From positions 1 through 64,000 of the forward strand of contig NZ_JAJQTQ010000019.1 in assembly GCF_029081005.1 (NCBI RefSeq): 64,000 nucleotides of DNA. Reading direction: 5' to 3'. How positions within the stretch are numbered: position 1 is the stretch's first letter; each line of letters starts with the position of its first letter. Under the pieces are notes generated by a model. It made no database searches. It was not told the DNA's origin and saw only the letters and a list, made by a program, of their open reading frames with translations. Below, piece by piece: positions 62,928 to 64,000 of the stretch. The translations under genes and the position numbers were made by a program. This stretch comes from Halomonas elongata. Lineage in GTDB: Bacteria; Pseudomonadota; Gammaproteobacteria; Pseudomonadales; Halomonadaceae.

Positions 62928-64000
62928 TTACCTTACCCGCTGGCCGGGCTGCGCGCCCGAATGCGGTTCGAGCAGGTAGATGCCGTCGTCATCGCCGGCG
63001 GCCAGCACCATGCCTTCGGAAACCCCGAAGCGCATCTTGCGGGGCGCCAGGTTGGCGACCATCACGGTCAGCCGGCCTTCCAGCGCCTCGGGCGCGTAGG
63101 CGGAGCGGATGCCGGCGAAGACGTGGCGGGTTTCGCCGCCGATGTCCAGCGTCAGCCGCAGCAGCTTGTCGGCGCCCTCGACATACTCGGCCTTGGCGAT
63201 CCGCGCGATGCGCAGGTCGACCTTGGCGAAGTCATCGAAGGCGATCTCGGGGGCGATGGGGTCGTCGGTCAGCGGCCCTCTCGGGGCCTCCTTGAGTTTA
63301 CGTTCTTCCACCAGGTCCTCCTTCGACGCCTCGATCATGGCGTCGATGCGGTCGGTTTCGACGCGCGTCATCAGGGGCTTGAACTTGGCAATCTCGTGGT
63401 CCAGCAGCAGTGCCTGGCGGCTGTCCCAGGCCAGGGTGTCGAGCTTCATGAAGCGCCGGGCATCCTCGGCCATGCTCGGCACCACGGGTGCCAGGTAGAC
63501 CATCAGTTGACGGAACAGGTTGATGCCCACCGAGCAGATGTCGAGTACTTCCTGCTCGCGGCCCTCCTGCTTGGCCAGCACCCAGGGCTCGGCCTCGGCG
63601 ATGTAGGTGTTGGCTTCGTCGGCGAGCTCCATGATACGGCGCATGGCGCGGCCGAACTCCCGTGTCTCGTAGGACTCGGCGATCTCGTCGCCGGCGGCGA
63701 TGAAGCGAGCCAGGCGCTGGGGCTCGGCGCAGTGGGCCGAGAGCTTGCCGCCGCCGAGCTTCTTGATGAAGCCGGCACAGCGGCTGGCGATGTTGACCAC
63801 CTTGCCCACCAGGTCGGAATTCACGCGCTGGGCGAAGTCCTCGAGGTTGAGGTCCAGGTCGTCGACGCCGGCGGTCAGCTTGGCGGCGAAGTAGTAGCGC
63901 AGGTATTCGGGGTTCAGATGCTCGGCGTAGGTCGCGGCCTTGATGAAGGTGCCGCGGGACTTCGACATCTTGGCGCCGTTGACGGTCACGAAACCATGGC
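62928..64000 (-). CDS. metG: Methionyl-tRNA synthetase, C-terminal part
   Basis: The right edge cuts the gene: about 357 codons remain, starting just before the K-M-S-K-S catalytic loop ([13 protein letters not shown]). The anticodon-binding helical domain follows, then a C-terminal EMAPII/Trbp111-like tRNA-binding domain (about the last 110 residues, D-L-R-I-A-R-I and G-x-R-S-A-Y), as in dimeric MetG of gammaproteobacteria. The RnfB-like gene begins nine bases beyond its stop. Confidence 0.96.
   Translation of the reverse strand, partial: HGFVTVNGAKMSKSRGTFIKAATYAEHLNPEYLRYYFAAKLTAGVDDLDLNLEDFAQRVNSDLVGKVVNIASRCAGFIKKLGGGKLSAHCAEPQRLARFIAAGDEIAESYETREFGRAMRRIMELADEANTYIAEAEPWVLAKQEGREQEVLDICSVGINLFRQLMVYLAPVVPSMAEDARRFMKLDTLAWDSRQALLLDHEIAKFKPLMTRVETDRIDAMIEASKEDLVEERKLKEAPRGPLTDDPIAPEIAFDDFAKVDLRIARIAKAEYVEGADKLLRLTLDIGGETRHVFAGIRSAYAPEALEGRLTVMVANLAPRKMRFGVSEGMVLAAGDDDGIYLLEPHSGAQPGQRVR

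Overview
The window comes from a GC-rich gammaproteobacterium, most likely a halophile of the Halomonadaceae (Halomonas or a close relative). The evidence is the metG / RnfB-like / nth, argF, grxD / rnt and argG genes of gammaproteobacterial type, three orphan or BCCT-type quaternary-amine uptake proteins, a TRAP transporter, and 7-bp tandem repeats at convergent gene ends. This placement rests on recognising protein families, not on a database search.

Region 1 (1-21.3 kb) is a pentose/arabinoside module. A TRAP transporter (partial at the left edge) diverges from two IlvD/Edd dehydratases of the L-arabinonate and D-xylonate types and a Gfo/Idh/MocA sugar 1-dehydrogenase. Next come a LysR regulator of GbpR type, an exported aldose 1-epimerase and a carbohydrate porin. 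An AT-richer block (about 8.8-16.3 kb) carries a GH51 alpha-L-arabinofuranosidase with a complete family-1 ABC importer. Then follow AraFGH (L-arabinose ABC importer) and an SMP-30-type lactonase. Together they would bring arabinosides and free arabinose into the cell, release arabinose, and oxidise it through lactone and aldonate to the 2-keto-3-deoxy acid. The last two enzymes of that oxidative route are not in the window. A collinear 120-bp upstream element is shared by the arabinofuranosidase and araFGH operons.

Region 2 (21.3-25 kb) holds mdaB, a LysR regulator, an AraC-type regulator and a DMT exporter, plus a 21-codon remnant of a dkgB-like gene. Region 3 (25-36.2 kb, minus strand) encodes a basic-amino-acid-type ABC importer, an AruH-like aminotransferase, an AruI-like TPP decarboxylase, an aldehyde dehydrogenase, a class II aldolase-family protein, a betaine-type binding protein and a TmpA/TmpB-like oxygenase pair (predicted 2-trimethylaminoethylphosphonate to glycine betaine plus phosphate). 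Region 4 (36.2-46.8 kb) is a gamma-butyrobetaine / carnitine catabolic island: gamma-butyrobetaine dioxygenase, three GATase1-AraC regulators, CaiX-type binding protein, HocS-like hydrolase, BCCT transporter, and cdhC-cdhA-cdhB. It ends in glycine betaine. Phased half-sites (TGTCGC/TGTCGA, 10-nt steps) lie in front of the dioxygenase and caiX.

Region 5 (46.9-64 kb) is mostly housekeeping: argF, grxD, rnt, argG, a HlyU-family protein, a GST with a tRNA-queuosine mannosyltransferase homologue, nth, a soluble RnfB-like ferredoxin and the C-terminal part of metG. Two unusual systems sit within it. One is a three-gene exported amine-oxidising unit (Tat-type FAD amine oxidase, cytochrome c, secreted RidA) behind a sigma-54-like promoter. 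The other is a four-gene translationally coupled signalling operon: a lone receiver, a membrane PAS-exonuclease fusion, a 61-residue membrane protein, and a symporter-histidine kinase fusion. I recognised no tRNA, rRNA, CRISPR array, insertion sequence or prophage.
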